Of a stretch of DNA of 64,000 nt, positions 1 to 8,766 are shown in pieces. This stretch comes from Elioraea thermophila (ex Habib et al. 2022). Its GTDB lineage: Bacteria; Pseudomonadota; Alphaproteobacteria; Acetobacterales; Acetobacteraceae. Position numbers and translations under genes: made by a program. The notes below the pieces were generated by a model. It had not been told where the DNA came from. It worked only from the letters and a program-made list of their open reading frames with translations, and searched no databases. Numbering within the stretch: the stretch's first letter is position 1; every line of letters starts with the position of its first letter. The DNA lies in the NCBI RefSeq assembly GCF_003336755.1, contig NZ_QMDI01000006.1:1-64000 (forward strand), read 5' to 3'.

Positions 1-82
1 TCGCGTCCGCCGCCTCGATCGCGGGAACAAGGCCGCGCGTCTCGATCATCCCGAGCGCGATGCCCATCTTCTCACTGGCCAT
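1..82 (-). CDS. csoS1: Carboxysome shell protein CsoS1 (BMC domain), N-terminal fragment
   Basis: Only the first 27 codons are present; the gene runs off the left edge. The reading begins MASEKMGIALGMIETRG and continues into VPAIEAADA, which is the classic opening of a hexameric BMC-domain shell protein. A purine-rich GGAGAGGAG lies about 7 bases before the ATG. It is the last visible gene of the carboxysome operon, 78 bases after csoS4B, where csoS1 paralogues normally sit. Hexamers of this protein tile the facets of the alpha-carboxysome shell. Which csoS1 paralogue it is cannot be told from the fragment. Confidence 0.9.
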   Translation of the reverse strand, partial: MASEKMGIALGMIETRGLVPAIEAADA

Positions 83-160
83 CTGTGGTTCTCCTCTCCG
101 AGCCTGGTTGGGGGTTGGTCCTTCGGGTGGTGGATGGTCCGCCGGCGAGCCGTTTCGCCG

Positions 161-418
161 TCAGCGCCATTTCTCCTCGCTCCAGTCGTCGATGATGCCG
201 CCGATGGTGAGATCGGTCGTCACCGCCGGGTTGCCGGTCGCGATCCGTGCCGCCGAGTAGCCGATGGTGATGACGAAGTCGCCGACCTTCGCCCCCACCG
301 GATCGACCGCCACGTCGAGATTGCCCTTCGCGTCCTCGACCACGCGGAGCTTGCGCGCCTGCAGGCCCCACACCCGCTTGGTGGTGACGAGGTCGCGCAC
401 CACGCGCTGGATCATCAT
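161..418 (-). CDS. csoS4B: Carboxysome shell vertex protein CsoS4B
   Basis: This 85-residue protein belongs to the EutN/CcmL family, whose pentamers cap the vertices of the carboxysome shell. It begins MMIQRVVRDLVTT and contains VAVDPVGAKVGDFVITIG, the conserved core of the family, followed by the ending DLTIGGIIDDW. The ATG overlaps the stop of csoS4A in an ATGA, suggesting translational coupling. It is clearly paralogous to the gene before it. A longer upstream extension of the same frame covers csoS4A antisense-frame sequence and has no family resemblance, so the start at the MM pair is preferred. Confidence 0.95.
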   Translation of the reverse strand: MMIQRVVRDLVTTKRVWGLQARKLRVVEDAKGNLDVAVDPVGAKVGDFVITIGYSAARIATGNPAVTTDLTIGGIIDDWSEEKWR

Positions 419-702
419 GTCGCCGCCCTCGTCGTCGGGGTCGCCGCCTTGGGCTGACTCTCGTCCCAGTAGTCGATGATTCCGACGATGGTGAGGTCGG
501 ACGGGTAGTCCTTGTGCCCGGCCGCGTCCTTCGCCGCCGAGGAGCCGACCGCGATCACCCAGTCGCCCTCCTTGCAGCCGACCGGATCGACCGCGACCTG
601 GCGCCCTCCGCCCCTTTCGCGCACCACCAGGAGCCGCCGGTTCTCGAGCTGCGAGATCCGCGCGGTCGCGACCAGGGTGCCTTCGACCTGGAAGATCTTC
701 AT
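415..702 (-). CDS. csoS4A: Carboxysome shell vertex protein CsoS4A
   Basis: This 95-residue EutN/CcmL-family protein begins MKIFQVEGTLVATARI and carries VAVDPVGCKEGDWVIAVGSS, the pentamer core also seen in CsoS4B. Family members form pentameric vertex caps of alpha-carboxysomes. I place the start at MKIF because the six upstream codons (MRRSSG) are absent from the family and because the ATG overlaps the csoSCA stop in an ATGA. Its own stop overlaps the csoS4B start in the same way. The arrangement csoSCA-csoS4A-csoS4B is the standard cso order. Confidence 0.95.
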   Translation of the reverse strand: MKIFQVEGTLVATARISQLENRRLLVVRERGGGRQVAVDPVGCKEGDWVIAVGSSAAKDAAGHKDYPSDLTIVGIIDYWDESQPKAATPTTRAAT

Positions 703-2228
703 GCCCGATGACCTCCGCATCCGCAGGGGCCGCGGCCGGCCCCGCCTGCCGAATCTGCGTGAACGAACCGAAGCGGCCCGCCCCCGGTGGCGCGCACGGC
801 AGCGACCGCATGCACGCGCGGACCGTTGCCGAGAGGAAACATCCGCGCCACCGCAGCGCGCATGCGCAAGGACGCCGCCTCGGCATCCTGTTCGTCACCC
901 GGAATGGCCGGGTCGAAACTCCGCACCACGAGCACCGGAACCGCCAAGCCTTCGGCACTGAGGCGCTCGCCCAGGATGCGCACGCCCACCGCGAGATCGC
1001 CCGCCCGCTCCTCGACCGACTGCCCCTGCGCCTGGAAGGCGAGGTTGCGCAGCTGCACGTCGTCGATCGGATCGCCGAGCACGATCAGCCGCTCGTCGTG
1101 CCCGGCATCGGGGTAGCCCTCGCCATAGAGGGCGCGCACGGCCGCGACCTGGGCGACGTTGTTCTTCAGCAGGTAGCCGCAGAACCAGCGCATTCCCTCC
1201 GTCGCCGCATCGTCCGCGGCGACGCCCATGCAGGCGGCGACCTCCTCGCGGATGTGCTCCTTCGCCTCCTCGCGGGTCATGCCGGCCGTGGCGTCATGCA
1301 GGTAACGGGCGCAGACGAAGCGATCGATGTCCATGCGTCCCGATGCATCCGGCACGTGCACGCGCAGCGAGTCGGTGTCGGTGTCGTGACCGGCGAGCAG
1401 TATGGCGACGTTCGCCGCATCGCCGTAATGGCGGTCGATCGCTGCCGCGAAGGCCTCCAGCCGCTCGAGCAGCAGGCCGGCCGCCTTGCGGTCGTCGCTG
1501 CCATGTGCCGCACATCCCTCGTGCGAGGGGTCGCGGGAGGAGAAGTGGTACACGCCCATCTTGAGGAAGCGCGTGTTGCCGACCGGCTCCTTCCCGTTGC
1601 GCAGGCGGCGCAGCTCCGTCCGCTCCCAGGCGGAGACGGCCTCCGCCACCGGGAACAGCGCTCCGGCATAGGAGCGGCGCGCGGCGACGATCACGCGCGG
1701 CACGCGCAGCACATAGTCGAGGAGACCCGCCATCCGGCCGTCGGCACAGGTGGCGATGTCGACGGCATGGAAGCCGAAGCGGCGCATCACGACCTCGGCC
1801 GGCTCGCCGTCGAGCATCGCCGAACGCTCGGCCCCCTCGGCGACGAGGCGGGCGAAGACGGCGATGACGAGCTCGGCCTGGCGAGCCACCCAGTCCACCG
1901 GGCGCTTCCAGTCCCCGGCGAGGGGGCCGAGAGCGGACACGTCCCCGATGCCGGCAAGCGCGGCGCGCGCCGCGGCATCCGAACCGTAGCCGGCGGTCGC
2001 CACCCGCTCGATCGCGGGTCCCACCTCGGCGAAGGCGGCGCGAATGCGCTCGGCACGCTGGGCAAGCGCCGCGGAGAGCTGCGGTTCAGCCAGGGGATGG
2101 GTGGCAGCGGACGCCATACCACCCTGCCACGGATCGACCGCCGGAGCGGCTCCCAGCGAGCCTGCCACCGCCCAAGGCTGCCAGTCGAACGACCAGCGCG
2201 GTGCGGCGCGTCGTGCGGTGCGCATCAT
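699..2228 (-). CDS. csoSCA: Carboxysomal carbonic anhydrase CsoSCA (CsoS3)
   Basis: This 509-residue protein is the epsilon-class carbonic anhydrase that dehydrates bicarbonate to CO2 inside the carboxysome. Residues match the Halothiobacillus enzyme: Cys161-x-Asp163-x-Arg165 in DIATCADGR, then His228 in YHFSS and Cys239 in HEGC. The 11-residue His-Cys spacing equals that of the known zinc site. Its length is close to the usual 514. The ATG at 2228 follows a GGGGTGGA stretch; an in-frame GTG at 2246 would add six residues. The 3' end overlaps csoS4A by four bases. The extreme C-terminus is glycine- and cysteine-rich (GPCGCGGHRA). Confidence 0.95.
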   Translation of the reverse strand: MMRTARRAAPRWSFDWQPWAVAGSLGAAPAVDPWQGGMASAATHPLAEPQLSAALAQRAERIRAAFAEVGPAIERVATAGYGSDAAARAALAGIGDVSALGPLAGDWKRPVDWVARQAELVIAVFARLVAEGAERSAMLDGEPAEVVMRRFGFHAVDIATCADGRMAGLLDYVLRVPRVIVAARRSYAGALFPVAEAVSAWERTELRRLRNGKEPVGNTRFLKMGVYHFSSRDPSHEGCAAHGSDDRKAAGLLLERLEAFAAAIDRHYGDAANVAILLAGHDTDTDSLRVHVPDASGRMDIDRFVCARYLHDATAGMTREEAKEHIREEVAACMGVAADDAATEGMRWFCGYLLKNNVAQVAAVRALYGEGYPDAGHDERLIVLGDPIDDVQLRNLAFQAQGQSVEERAGDLAVGVRILGERLSAEGLAVPVLVVRSFDPAIPGDEQDAEAASLRMRAAVARMFPLGNGPRVHAVAAVRATGGGPLRFVHADSAGGAGRGPCGCGGHRA

Positions 2229-2253
2229 CGCCGATCCACCCCGCACCCTGCCC

Positions 2254-4281
2254 TCAACCCTGCGCCCCGCCGGACAGCGTGACGATCGCCGCCGACTTCG
2301 GCGTCCAGCCGATCACGCCCGTGACCAGGCGGCGCGGCTCCTTGTGCGGGCTCTCGCGCTTGAAGGTGCGAGCGCCGGCAAAGCCATGCGGGTCGCCCTG
2401 CGCCACCGTCGGGTTGCGCACGGTGGCGAAGTAGCCCTCGGTGCCGGTCACGCGGGAGTGCTCGTCCCAGGCCGAGCCGGTGATCCTGTAGCCGGACACG
2501 CTGCCGTGCCCGGTGATCTTCTGGTGCCCGACCTTCTCCTTGAGGCCCGGCTCCTTGCGCGACCAGCGGTCGACGAAACCGAACTCCACGTTCCCCGTGA
2601 GCTTGCCTTCGCCCACCGCGAAGGAACCGGTGATGCGCGGCCCCTGACGCGGCGCTTCACGACGCTCAAGATGCGCCTCTCGCGCAGGCGTGCGGATGGA
2701 GAAGGCCGCAGCCGCGCGCGCGACAGGATCTCCTTCGCCATCCGCCTGCTCGCCGCCCGCCTCCTCGCGCCAGTAGGGCGTGCCGGTGACGGAACGCGCC
2801 GCACCCCGTTCGGTTCCCGTCACCCGCTCGGCCTCGTGCATCGGCACGTCGCCCGTCACCTTGGCCCGCGCCGGCCGCGGCAGACGCGCCTCCTGCGCCG
2901 CGGCGACATCGGGCTCGCAGTAGCCGTAAGTCGTGTTCGGGCCGAGATAGGGCGTGCCGGTCACGACGCGGCACTCGCCGGGCTCGTCGCCGGTGACCTG
3001 ATCCATGTGCTCGACGATGTCGGTCCCGGTGACGCGCTGACCGCCCCAGGTGGCGATCTCGTGCACCTTCCGCCCGGTGACGGGGTCGCGCCGCGCCGCC
3101 GCGCCGCCCGCCATCGGGTGCGGCGTGCGCGCCGGACCGCTGCAGGCCTCCACCCGTCGGGCCGGCGTCAGGTACTGTGTCCCCGTGAGCGCGCGGCAGG
3201 CACCGGGTTCGTCACCCGTGACGTTGACGCTGCGCCCGACCGCCGAACCGGTGATCGGCGCCCCGCCCTCGGTCACTTCGACCGCCTGCTGCCGTGTCCG
3301 CTCCCGCGACCCGACATGCCGGATGGAGCGCCCGAGATTGGTGCCGAACACCGAATGCCCATGCGGATTGGCCTGGCGCTGGAACTGCGCCGCCACCGGA
3401 ACGTAGCTCTCGGGCCGGGCGGAGAGATCGTCCTCCAGCGTCTGATCGGCCTCGCCGGTGATGCGCCGCGTCGCGCTCGCCTCATCGCCGGTGATGCGCA
3501 CGCGCGAGCGCACCATGGTGCCCGAAACGACAAGACCGCCCGGCGTGCGCGCGTGCCCGACCTTCGGGGCGGCGGGAAGGAAGGCGCCTTCGCCCTGGCC
3601 GATGAACGGCGTGCCGGAGATCGGCTTTTCGCGCCCGGCTTCCGTGCCGGTGACCTGCCGGCCCACACCCTCCGAATAGCCGGTCACGATCACGCCGGAG
3701 GCGGTGCGGCTCTCCACCACCTTCGGCGGGAACGGAATGCTGCCCTGACGCTTCGGGCGCTCGATCGTCGCCCCCGCGCCCAGGGCGGCACGCCCATGGC
3801 GGCTCAGAGCGGATCGCCGCGCGATCGCGAGCTCTCGCCCCGTGAGGGCAGGCGATTCCGCCAGGCTCACCGTTGCCGAAACGGGCGTGGATGCCGGGGG
3901 CGCGGCAGCCGGTTGCGTCGGCACCTCGGCCCGCGGCGCGGAGGCCGCCTGCAAGGCCGCCTTGCCCTGCGACAGGAGACGACGCCGCGCCACCGCCAGA
4001 TCGCGCCCGACCAGATTGAGCGAGAGGCTCGGCACGGGGCTCGCCGCGCTCGCCGCCGGTGTCGGCGACGGCGCGGTTGCGGCAGCCTCCGGGAACGACA
4101 CCGGCGGAGGCGGCGCCACCGTCGCGGGCGGCGGCGTGTAGAGCCCGCGCAGCGCAAGCCGGAACCCCGCACCGAGCCGATCCTTCGGCGGCGGCAGCGC
4201 GGCCTTGCCCTGCGAGAGCTGGCGGCGGCGCAGAATGGCCGCCGCGCGCCCCGTCGGCACCGATGCCGCCTCAACGCTCAT
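2254..4281 (-). CDS. csoS2: Carboxysome assembly scaffold CsoS2, short form
   Basis: This 675-residue intrinsically disordered, repeat-rich protein links RuBisCO to the shell. The N-terminal region has three copies of the RuBisCO-binding repeat, seen as RRRQLSQGKAAL, RRRLLSQGKAAL and the diverged ARRSALSRHGRAAL. The middle holds about five repeats with the VTG/ITGTxxG pattern and paired cysteines. The C-terminal domain starts near ITGSFAVGEGKLTGN and ends VTLSGGAQG, the usual shell-anchoring tail. Halothiobacillus CsoS2B is longer (about 870 residues, four N repeats), so this is a compact version. GGGGAGGAAG precedes the ATG. I could not judge whether it uses the programmed frameshift known in some orthologues. 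Confidence 0.95.
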   Translation of the reverse strand: MSVEAASVPTGRAAAILRRRQLSQGKAALPPPKDRLGAGFRLALRGLYTPPPATVAPPPPVSFPEAAATAPSPTPAASAASPVPSLSLNLVGRDLAVARRRLLSQGKAALQAASAPRAEVPTQPAAAPPASTPVSATVSLAESPALTGRELAIARRSALSRHGRAALGAGATIERPKRQGSIPFPPKVVESRTASGVIVTGYSEGVGRQVTGTEAGREKPISGTPFIGQGEGAFLPAAPKVGHARTPGGLVVSGTMVRSRVRITGDEASATRRITGEADQTLEDDLSARPESYVPVAAQFQRQANPHGHSVFGTNLGRSIRHVGSRERTRQQAVEVTEGGAPITGSAVGRSVNVTGDEPGACRALTGTQYLTPARRVEACSGPARTPHPMAGGAAARRDPVTGRKVHEIATWGGQRVTGTDIVEHMDQVTGDEPGECRVVTGTPYLGPNTTYGYCEPDVAAAQEARLPRPARAKVTGDVPMHEAERVTGTERGAARSVTGTPYWREEAGGEQADGEGDPVARAAAAFSIRTPAREAHLERREAPRQGPRITGSFAVGEGKLTGNVEFGFVDRWSRKEPGLKEKVGHQKITGHGSVSGYRITGSAWDEHSRVTGTEGYFATVRNPTVAQGDPHGFAGARTFKRESPHKEPRRLVTGVIGWTPKSAAIVTLSGGAQG

Positions 4282-4338
4282 GCCCCCGCTTCCTCCCCGC
4301 CGCGATCGATCCGGATCGGTCTCATTCCGCCCGCCCGC

Positions 4339-4680
4339 TCAGCGCCCGCCCGCGCGGTAGACGACGAAGGCGAGCCCCTGCGACTGGGCGAAGTTGTCGT
4401 AGGCGATCAGCCGCACGTGATGCCCCGGGTTGGCGCGGTGGCAAGCCTCAAGCTCGCTCATCACCAGCTCGACGGATTGCGTGCCGAAGAAAGGCAGCTT
4501 CCAGAGGTACCAGTAGTTGGAGAACGACTTCTCCGGCTCGGTATGCTCGATCGCCGGGTTCCAGCCGCGGGCGATGATGTAGGCGATTTGCTTCGCCACC
4601 TTCTCCGGCGTCATCTGCGGCAGGTAGGAGAAGGTCTCGGTCCGACGGCGCGTCGGCGGATAGGCCATCATTTCGGGCAT
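4339..4680 (-). CDS. cbbS: RuBisCO small subunit, form IA
   Basis: This 113-residue protein is the small subunit of ribulose-1,5-bisphosphate carboxylase/oxygenase. Conserved stretches include [16 protein letters not shown] near the start, [10 protein letters not shown], and [11 protein letters not shown]. The lack of the long hairpin insertion seen in plant enzymes fits a form IA subunit. AAGGAGG lies seven bases before the ATG. It sits 59 bases after cbbL and 57 bases before csoS2, the standard layout in cso operons, so it is co-packaged in the carboxysome. Confidence 0.98.
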   Translation of the reverse strand: MPEMMAYPPTRRRTETFSYLPQMTPEKVAKQIAYIIARGWNPAIEHTEPEKSFSNYWYLWKLPFFGTQSVELVMSELEACHRANPGHHVRLIAYDNFAQSQGLAFVVYRAGGR

Positions 4681-4739
4681 GGTGCGCCTCCTTGGTCAGC
4701 GCAGGGGTTCGGGTCGCAGTCGTTGCAGGCGGCGCACGC

Positions 4740-6161
4740 TCAGTGCTTGGCCAGGTCGAGCTTGTCGACGACGTCGAACTCGAACTTGATCTCTTTCCAG
4801 GTCTCCATTGCGATCGCGAGTTCGGGCGAGTGCTTCGCCGCCTCGGTGAGGATCTCCCTCCCCTCGCGCTCGACGGGACGGCCCTGGTTGCGCGCCTCGA
4901 TGCAAGCCTCCAGCGCGACACGGTTGGCGTGCGCGCCGGCCGCGTTGCCCCAGGGGTGGCCGAGCGTGCCGCCGCCGAACTGCAGGATCGAGTCGTCGCC
5001 GAAGATCGTGACCAGGGCGGGCATGTGCCAGACATGGATGCCGCCCGAGGCGACCGGGAACATGCCGGGCATCGCGCCCCAGTCCTGGTCGAAGAAGATC
5101 CCGCGCCGACGATTCTCCTGCACGAAAGGCTCGCGCATGATGTCGACCCAACCGAGCGTCGCCTCGCGGTCGCCCTCGAGCTTGCCGACGACCGTTCCGG
5201 AATGGAGATGGTCGCCGCCGGAGAGGCGCAGGCACTTGGCGAGCACACGGAAGTGGATGCCATGCATCGGGTTGCGGTCGATCACCGCGTGCATCGCACG
5301 GTGGATGTGCAGCAGCATGCCGTTTTCGCGGCACCAGTTGGCGAGCCCGGTGTTGGCGGTGAAGCCGGCGGTGAGGAAGTCGTGCATGATGATCGGCGCG
5401 CCGAGCTGCTTGGCGAACTCCGCGCGCTTGTACATCTCCTCCGGCGTGGGCGCGGTGACGTTGAGGTAGTGGCCCTTGCGCTCGCCGGTCTCGGCCTCGG
5501 CCTTCTTCACCGCCTCCATCACGAACTCGAAACGGTGCTGCCAGCGCATGAAGGGCTGGCTGTTGATGTTCTCGTCGTCCTTGGTGAAGTCGAGGCCGCC
5601 GCGCAGCGCTTCATACACCGCCCGGCCATAGTTCTTTGCCGACAGCCCCAGCTTCGGCTTGATCGTGCAGCCGAGCAGCGGGCGGCCGTACTTGTTCAGC
5701 CGATCGCGCTCGACCTGGATGCCGTTCGGCGGGCCACCGCAAGTCTTCACGTAGGCGAGCGGGAAGCGGACGTCCTCCAGGCGAAGGCTGCGCACCGCCT
5801 TGAAGCCGAACACGTTTCCCACCAGCGAGGTGAGCACGTTGACGACCGAGCCCTCCTCGAAGAGATCGAGCGGATAGGCGACGAAGGCGTAGAACGCGTT
5901 CGGATCGCCCGGCACCGGTTCGATGCGGTAGGCACGACCCTTGTAGTATTCGAGGTCGGTCAGCAGGTCGGTCCAGACCGTCGTCCAGGTGCCGGTCGAA
6001 CTCTCTGCCGCGACCGCGGCGGCGGCCTCCTCGCGCGGCACGCCGGGCTGCGCCACCACCTTGAACACGGCGAGCAGGTCGGTGTCGAGCGGCACGTAAT
6101 CGGGGGTCCAATAGGTCTTGGCGTAGTCCTTGACCCCCGCCTGGTAGGTCTTCGCAGCCAC
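4740..6161 (-). CDS. cbbL: RuBisCO large subunit, form IA
   Basis: This is the catalytic subunit that fixes CO2 onto ribulose-1,5-bisphosphate. With a GTG start at 6161 ([18 protein letters not shown]) the protein is 473 residues, the normal form IA length. Active-site landmarks are present: Lys168 and Lys170 in TIKPKLG, the carbamylated Lys194 with Asp196 and Glu197 in DFTKDDEN, and the HIHRAMHAV segment. GGGAGGA lies seven bases before the GTG. An in-frame extension to 6278 adds 39 residues not found in the family and reaches back across most of the cbbR spacer, so it was rejected. It is the first gene of the carboxysome operon, divergent from cbbR. Confidence 0.98.
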   Translation of the reverse strand: MAAKTYQAGVKDYAKTYWTPDYVPLDTDLLAVFKVVAQPGVPREEAAAAVAAESSTGTWTTVWTDLLTDLEYYKGRAYRIEPVPGDPNAFYAFVAYPLDLFEEGSVVNVLTSLVGNVFGFKAVRSLRLEDVRFPLAYVKTCGGPPNGIQVERDRLNKYGRPLLGCTIKPKLGLSAKNYGRAVYEALRGGLDFTKDDENINSQPFMRWQHRFEFVMEAVKKAEAETGERKGHYLNVTAPTPEEMYKRAEFAKQLGAPIIMHDFLTAGFTANTGLANWCRENGMLLHIHRAMHAVIDRNPMHGIHFRVLAKCLRLSGGDHLHSGTVVGKLEGDREATLGWVDIMREPFVQENRRRGIFFDQDWGAMPGMFPVASGGIHVWHMPALVTIFGDDSILQFGGGTLGHPWGNAAGAHANRVALEACIEARNQGRPVEREGREILTEAAKHSPELAIAMETWKEIKFEFDVVDKLDLAKH

Positions 6162-6300
6162 CGGTCGTTCCTCCCGATCCACATCACAAGGCGTCCACGG
6201 CACCGTAACCACCGTGGCATCATCACGCTTACGCCCGCAGCACCGATAAGGTCCAATCAGCGCTCCTTGCCTCGCCATCAGCGGCCCTTATGATCGCGCC
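6162..6300. promoter_or_regulatory. Divergent cbbL/cbbR control region with inverted repeat
   Basis: This 139-base spacer separates the RuBisCO operon from its divergent LysR gene, the usual place for CbbR binding. A perfect inverted repeat CCACGG-N11-CCGTGG occupies 6195-6217, about 34-56 bases before the cbbL start codon. TTA and TAA triplets also flank 6230-6250, as LysR-type T-N11-A sites often do, but I cannot assign a unique CbbR site. No clear sigma-70 promoter stands out. Confidence 0.5.
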
Positions 6301-7251
6301 ATGACCTTGGATTTCCGCCAGTTGCAGATCATCGAGGCGGTCGCTCGCCTCGGCTCCGTCACCCGTGCCGCGGAAGAACTCGGCCTGAGCCAGCCCGCCG
6401 TCTCCATGCAGCTCAAGCAGATCGAGGAGCGGGTGGGCCTTCCCTTGCTGCGACGCAGCGGACGCCTGTTCGTCGCCACCGAGGCCGGCGAGGAGATCGT
6501 CCGCTCCGCCCGCCAGGTCGCGCAGACCCTCGCCGATCTCGACGATGCGCTGCATCGCCTGCGCGGTCTCGAGCGCGGGCACCTGCGCCTCGGCGTCGTT
6601 TCGACTGCGAACTACTTTTTGCCCGACTACCTCGTCGCCTTTCGCCGCCGCCACCCGGGTATCACGGTGACGCTGCACGTGGCGAACCGCGACCAGGTGG
6701 TGCAGGCGCTGGAGGACAACCTGGTCGAGATCGCGATCATCGGGCGCCCGCCCGACTCCTCCGAGCTCTTCGCCACCCGCTTCATGGACAACCCCCTCGT
6801 CGTCATCGCCCCACCCGACCATCCGCTCGCCTGCGACCCCGATACGGCGGCCGCACCGATCTCGCTCAATCGTCTCGCTCTCGAACCTTTCGTCATGCGC
6901 GAGCCGGGCTCCGGCACCCGCGCCGCCTTCGAGCGCGTGCTCGCCGCCGCCGGGGTGCGGGTTCAACACGCCTGTGTGCTCGCTTCCAACGAGGCGGTGA
7001 AGCAGGCCGTGCAGGCGGGGCTTGGGCTCGCGGTGATCTCGGCGCAGACGGTGGAGACGGAGCTGCAGCTCGGCCGTCTCGTCACGCTGAACGTCGCCGG
7101 GTTCCCAATCCTCCGCCAGTGGTTCGTCGTCCATCGCGCGCAACGGCAATTGTCGCCGGGAGCGCGGGCTTTCCGCGAGCTCTTGCGCGAGTCGCGCCAC
7201 GGCTCCGACGGTGGCCCCCGCCGCGTACCGGTCGTTGCTTCCTCGGCCTGA
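6301..7251 (+). CDS. cbbR: LysR-type regulator CbbR of the RuBisCO operon
   Basis: This 316-residue LysR-family protein has an N-terminal winged helix (FRQLQIIEAVARLGSVTRAA, helix-turn-helix with SQPAVSMQLKQIE) and a periplasmic-binding-like effector domain from about residue 90 to 300. CbbR proteins sense Calvin-cycle metabolites and activate cbb genes. Sequence and position, back to back with cbbL across 139 bases, support the name. No strong ribosome-binding site precedes the ATG. Autoregulation is expected for the family but not shown here. Confidence 0.92.
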   Translation: MTLDFRQLQIIEAVARLGSVTRAAEELGLSQPAVSMQLKQIEERVGLPLLRRSGRLFVATEAGEEIVRSARQVAQTLADLDDALHRLRGLERGHLRLGVVSTANYFLPDYLVAFRRRHPGITVTLHVANRDQVVQALEDNLVEIAIIGRPPDSSELFATRFMDNPLVVIAPPDHPLACDPDTAAAPISLNRLALEPFVMREPGSGTRAAFERVLAAAGVRVQHACVLASNEAVKQAVQAGLGLAVISAQTVETELQLGRLVTLNVAGFPILRQWFVVHRAQRQLSPGARAFRELLRESRHGSDGGPRRVPVVASSA

Positions 7252-7302
7252 CCGCCGTTTGGGCCGTCGGCGCAAGCCCTGCGGCTGGTGTATCCTGCCG
7301 CC

Positions 7303-8733
7303 ATGGCCGACCGACGAGTCTCCTCGCCCAGGCCGGCGCGAAGCCTCTCCAGCCGTCTCCTCTGGCTGACCGTCGGCGTCGTGCTGGTCGCCCAGGTGCT
7401 GATCCTGGGCCCGTCCCTCGGGCGGGCGCATCTCGATTGGCTCGCCAACCGCATCGCCGCCTCGCATCTCGCCGCCCTCGCCCTCGAGGCCGCCCCGGAT
7501 CAGACCGTCGACGAGGCGCTGGAGGAGGATCTGCTTCGTCTCGCCGGCGTCGAGGTGGTGAGCCTGCGGCGGCACGATCAGCGGGTGCTCGCGCTGGCCC
7601 GCCCGCTCGACGGGCCGGTGTCGGAGATGATCGACCTCGGCACCACCGGCGTTCTGCGTGCCGCCGTTTCGGCCTTCGCCGTCCTCGTTTCGCGCGAGGA
7701 TCGACTGATCCGGGTCATCGGTCCCTCGCCGAAACAGCCTGACGTGCGCGTCGACATCGTGCTGCGCGCCGACCCGCTGCAGCACGATCTCGAGCGTGCC
7801 TTCGCCACGCTGCTGGTCGAAGCGCTGGCGATCTCCGCCTCGGCCGGCGCGCTGATGTTCCTGGTGCTGAACTGGCTGCTGGTGCGACCGATGCGCCGGC
7901 TGACGCGTGCGATCGTCGCCTTTCGCCTCGACCCCGAGGGCGCGCCGCCGCCGAGCCCACCCCGCGGGGGCAACGACGAGATCGGGGTCGCGATGCGCGA
8001 ACTCGCCGCCATGCAGGACGAGCTTCGCCGCGCCTTGTGGCAGAAGTCGCGTCTCGCCGCGCTTGGGGCGGCGGTCACGCGGATCAACCACGATCTGCGC
8101 GGCATTCTCGCCACCGCCCTGCTCGTCTCCGACCGCCTGACGGGCTCGGCCGACCCCAAGGTGCGGGAGGTGGCCCCTACCCTGCTCGCCGCGATCGAGA
8201 GGGCGGTGGCGCTGTGCCGCCAGACGCTGGCCTACGCCCGCGAAGGCCCACCGCTGCTCGATCGCCGCCCGACCCGACTCGTCTCGGTGGTGGCGGAAGC
8301 CGGCGCAACGGCGACACCGGGCGAGGCCTGGCGGATCGACAATCGCCTGCCGCCGACCCTCGAGGTGCAGGGCGATCGCGATCAGCTGTTTCGGGTCTTC
8401 CTCAACCTGTTCCGCAACGCGTTCGAAGCGGGCGCGCAACGGGTGCGCATCGAGGCGCGCGAGACGGCGGAAACGCTGGACGTGCTGGTCAGCGACAACG
8501 GTCCGGGCCTGCCCGAGCGGGTGCGGGCCAACCTGTTCAGCCCCTTCGTCTCCGGCAAGCAGGGCGGGTCGGGGCTCGGCCTCGCCATCGCCCGCGACAT
8601 CATGCGCGCCCACGGCGGCGACATCGCGCTCGAGCGCACGGGACCGGAGGGAACGGTGTTCGTGCTCAGCTTCCCGCGCGAGCCGGCGGAGGAGGAGGAG
8701 GCTTCGCTGGCCGTCGCCCGGCGCCAGGCGTGA
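7303..8733 (+). CDS. Membrane sensor histidine kinase, orphan
   Basis: This roughly 476-residue protein has a transmembrane helix near residues 18-37, a periplasmic domain of about 130 residues, and a second helix near 170-194. A HAMP-like linker and a kinase core follow. The phospho-acceptor is His263 in RINHDLRG; the ATPase boxes are NLFRNAFEAG, DNGPGLP and GSGLGLAIARDIM. An in-frame upstream start at 7288 would add five residues. No response regulator lies beside it, so its partner is encoded elsewhere. It follows cbbR by about 50 bases, which hints at a role in the same physiology, but the signal is unknown. Confidence 0.88.
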   Translation: MADRRVSSPRPARSLSSRLLWLTVGVVLVAQVLILGPSLGRAHLDWLANRIAASHLAALALEAAPDQTVDEALEEDLLRLAGVEVVSLRRHDQRVLALARPLDGPVSEMIDLGTTGVLRAAVSAFAVLVSREDRLIRVIGPSPKQPDVRVDIVLRADPLQHDLERAFATLLVEALAISASAGALMFLVLNWLLVRPMRRLTRAIVAFRLDPEGAPPPSPPRGGNDEIGVAMRELAAMQDELRRALWQKSRLAALGAAVTRINHDLRGILATALLVSDRLTGSADPKVREVAPTLLAAIERAVALCRQTLAYAREGPPLLDRRPTRLVSVVAEAGATATPGEAWRIDNRLPPTLEVQGDRDQLFRVFLNLFRNAFEAGAQRVRIEARETAETLDVLVSDNGPGLPERVRANLFSPFVSGKQGGSGLGLAIARDIMRAHGGDIALERTGPEGTVFVLSFPREPAEEEEASLAVARRQA

Positions 8734-8766
8734 GCCTTGGCCCTCGCCCGCCGTCGAGCGGAGCGG

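Noticed and set aside
2254-4281. DNA repeat array or CRISPR-like pattern
   Set aside because: The periodicity comes from protein repeats in CsoS2, not from conserved DNA repeats with spacers.
2254-4281. Programmed frameshift in CsoS2
   Set aside because: Known in Halothiobacillus, but I could not identify a convincing slippery site by eye, so I did not annotate one.
2044-5469. A plus-strand open frame of over 1,100 codons opposite csoSCA, csoS2, cbbS and part of cbbL
   Set aside because: It is arginine- and proline-rich, matches no family and lies antisense to well-recognised carboxysome genes; it reflects high GC content.
6162-6278. N-terminal extension of RuBisCO large subunit
   Set aside because: The added residues are absent from the family and would cover most of the divergent promoter; GTG at 6161 has a good ribosome-binding site and gives the normal length.
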